Below, piece after piece: positions 5,615 through 5,915 of a stretch of DNA of 5,915 bases. The translations under genes were made by a program, and so were the position numbers. Under the pieces are notes generated by a model. It saw nothing but the letters and a program-made list of their open reading frames with translations. It made no database searches and had not been told where the DNA came from. The DNA lies in NCBI GenBank assembly GCA_902795725.1, contig CADBLY010000024.1:1-5915 (forward strand), in the 5' to 3' direction. This stretch comes from an uncultured Erysipelotrichaceae bacterium. Lineage in GTDB: Bacteria > Bacillota_I > Bacilli_A > RF39 > UBA660. Position 1 is the first letter of the stretch, and each line of letters begins with the position of its first letter.

Positions 5615-5915
5615 ATCCTTAATTTTACTTTTCATTGTATAATAATCTTTATCTCCTAGAATATAGTGATTATAGAATTTAGAATTCTTTTTTAATTCTT
5701 CATCAAGTAATTCAAAACCTAATTCTTCGGCTAATGTTTGTTTACTAGAATATAAATTGGTTCCTAATCCAAGACGATTACCTTCTATAGTACAACCTAG
5801 TGCGGCTAAAGTAGTTGGATAATAATCAAGTGAAGTAAATTGTCTATTCTTTTCCTTTTTGGCTTTAGTATCAGAATTAATTATAACGTTATAAGTAATT
5901 CTAGTATAATTTGGA
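5606..5915 (-). CDS. Phosphoglycerol transferase / LTA synthase-like sulfatase-fold protein, C-terminal end (cut by window edge)
   Basis: Only the last 102 codons are visible, reading PNYTRITYNVIINSD at the edge and ending in IKDKE. The block NRQFTSLDYYPTTLAALG, then EGNRLGLGTNLYS and KQTLAEELGFE, is the characteristic C-terminal part of MdoB-like phosphoglycerol transferases in the alkaline phosphatase/sulfatase superfamily. The family has an N-terminal multi-helix membrane domain and an extracellular catalytic domain that moves sn-glycerol-1-phosphate from a lipid to a glycan or glycolipid. The catalytic threonine and the metal ligands lie upstream of the window, so activity cannot be judged. 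The last 25 or so residues are charged and helical-looking. The gene ends inside its own terminator, so it closes a transcription unit that enters from the right. Lipoteichoic-acid synthesis proper versus glycan modification cannot be separated from this fragment. Confidence 0.8.
   Translation of the reverse strand, partial: PNYTRITYNVIINSDTKAKKEKNRQFTSLDYYPTTLAALGCTIEGNRLGLGTNLYSSKQTLAEELGFELLDEELKKNSKFYNHYILGDKDYYTMKSKIKDKE

Noticed and set aside
1..5915. Reassigned genetic code (TGA as Trp, or TAG as sense)
   Set aside because: Trp is encoded by TGG, no gene needs TGA, and proteins ending at TAG stop at family-typical C-termini.

Overview
The window is strongly AT-rich (roughly a quarter to a third G+C by eye). 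Every convincing gene is on the minus strand, so transcription runs from high to low coordinates. Shine-Dalgarno sites of the AGGAG type, a perfect TATAAT promoter box, TGG for tryptophan, TAA or TAG stops and no in-frame TGA all fit a low-GC Gram-positive relative (Bacilli, Clostridia or a gut lineage near them) using the standard bacterial code. I cannot name the species from this sequence.

Layout in the direction of transcription. (1) 5915-5606: the C-terminal end of a sulfatase-fold phosphoglycerol transferase (MdoB / lipoteichoic acid synthase superfamily), closed by an intrinsic terminator whose stem contains the stop codon. (2) 5498-4608: a stand-alone YhcG/DUF1016 PD-(D/E)XK nuclease-fold gene. 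It has a consensus ribosome site, a possible promoter with an inverted repeat over the predicted start point, and three intragenic hairpins. (3) A 53-base gap holding an excellent sigma-A-type promoter. (4) A tight operon: a DUF1972/GT4 glycosyltransferase (4554-3418), a tandem-domain GT2 glycosyltransferase (3417-1597), a membrane-anchored NodB-type polysaccharide deacetylase (1586-345), and the start of a HAD-superfamily hydrolase (335 to beyond base 1). Junctions in the operon are 0, 10 and 9 bases, with stop codons inside or next to the ribosome sites of the following genes, so translational coupling is likely.

Taken together this is a cell-envelope glycan locus. The two cytoplasmic glycosyltransferases would extend a sugar chain, probably a rhamnose-type or similar wall polysaccharide. 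The anchored deacetylase would remove N-acetyl groups outside the membrane, and the phosphoglycerol transferase next door would decorate envelope glycans or lipids. No nucleotide-sugar, flippase, polymerase or ligase gene lies in the window, so the polymer cannot be identified. The YhcG gene looks like an unrelated cargo or defence-associated gene between two envelope transcription units. I found no CRISPR array, tRNA, rRNA, insertion sequence or clear novel multi-gene system. The best second-look items are the regulatory architecture around yhcG, the hairpins inside it, the very short leader of the glycan operon, the in-frame TAG|ATG junction of the two glycosyltransferases and the cysteine pattern of the deacetylase.
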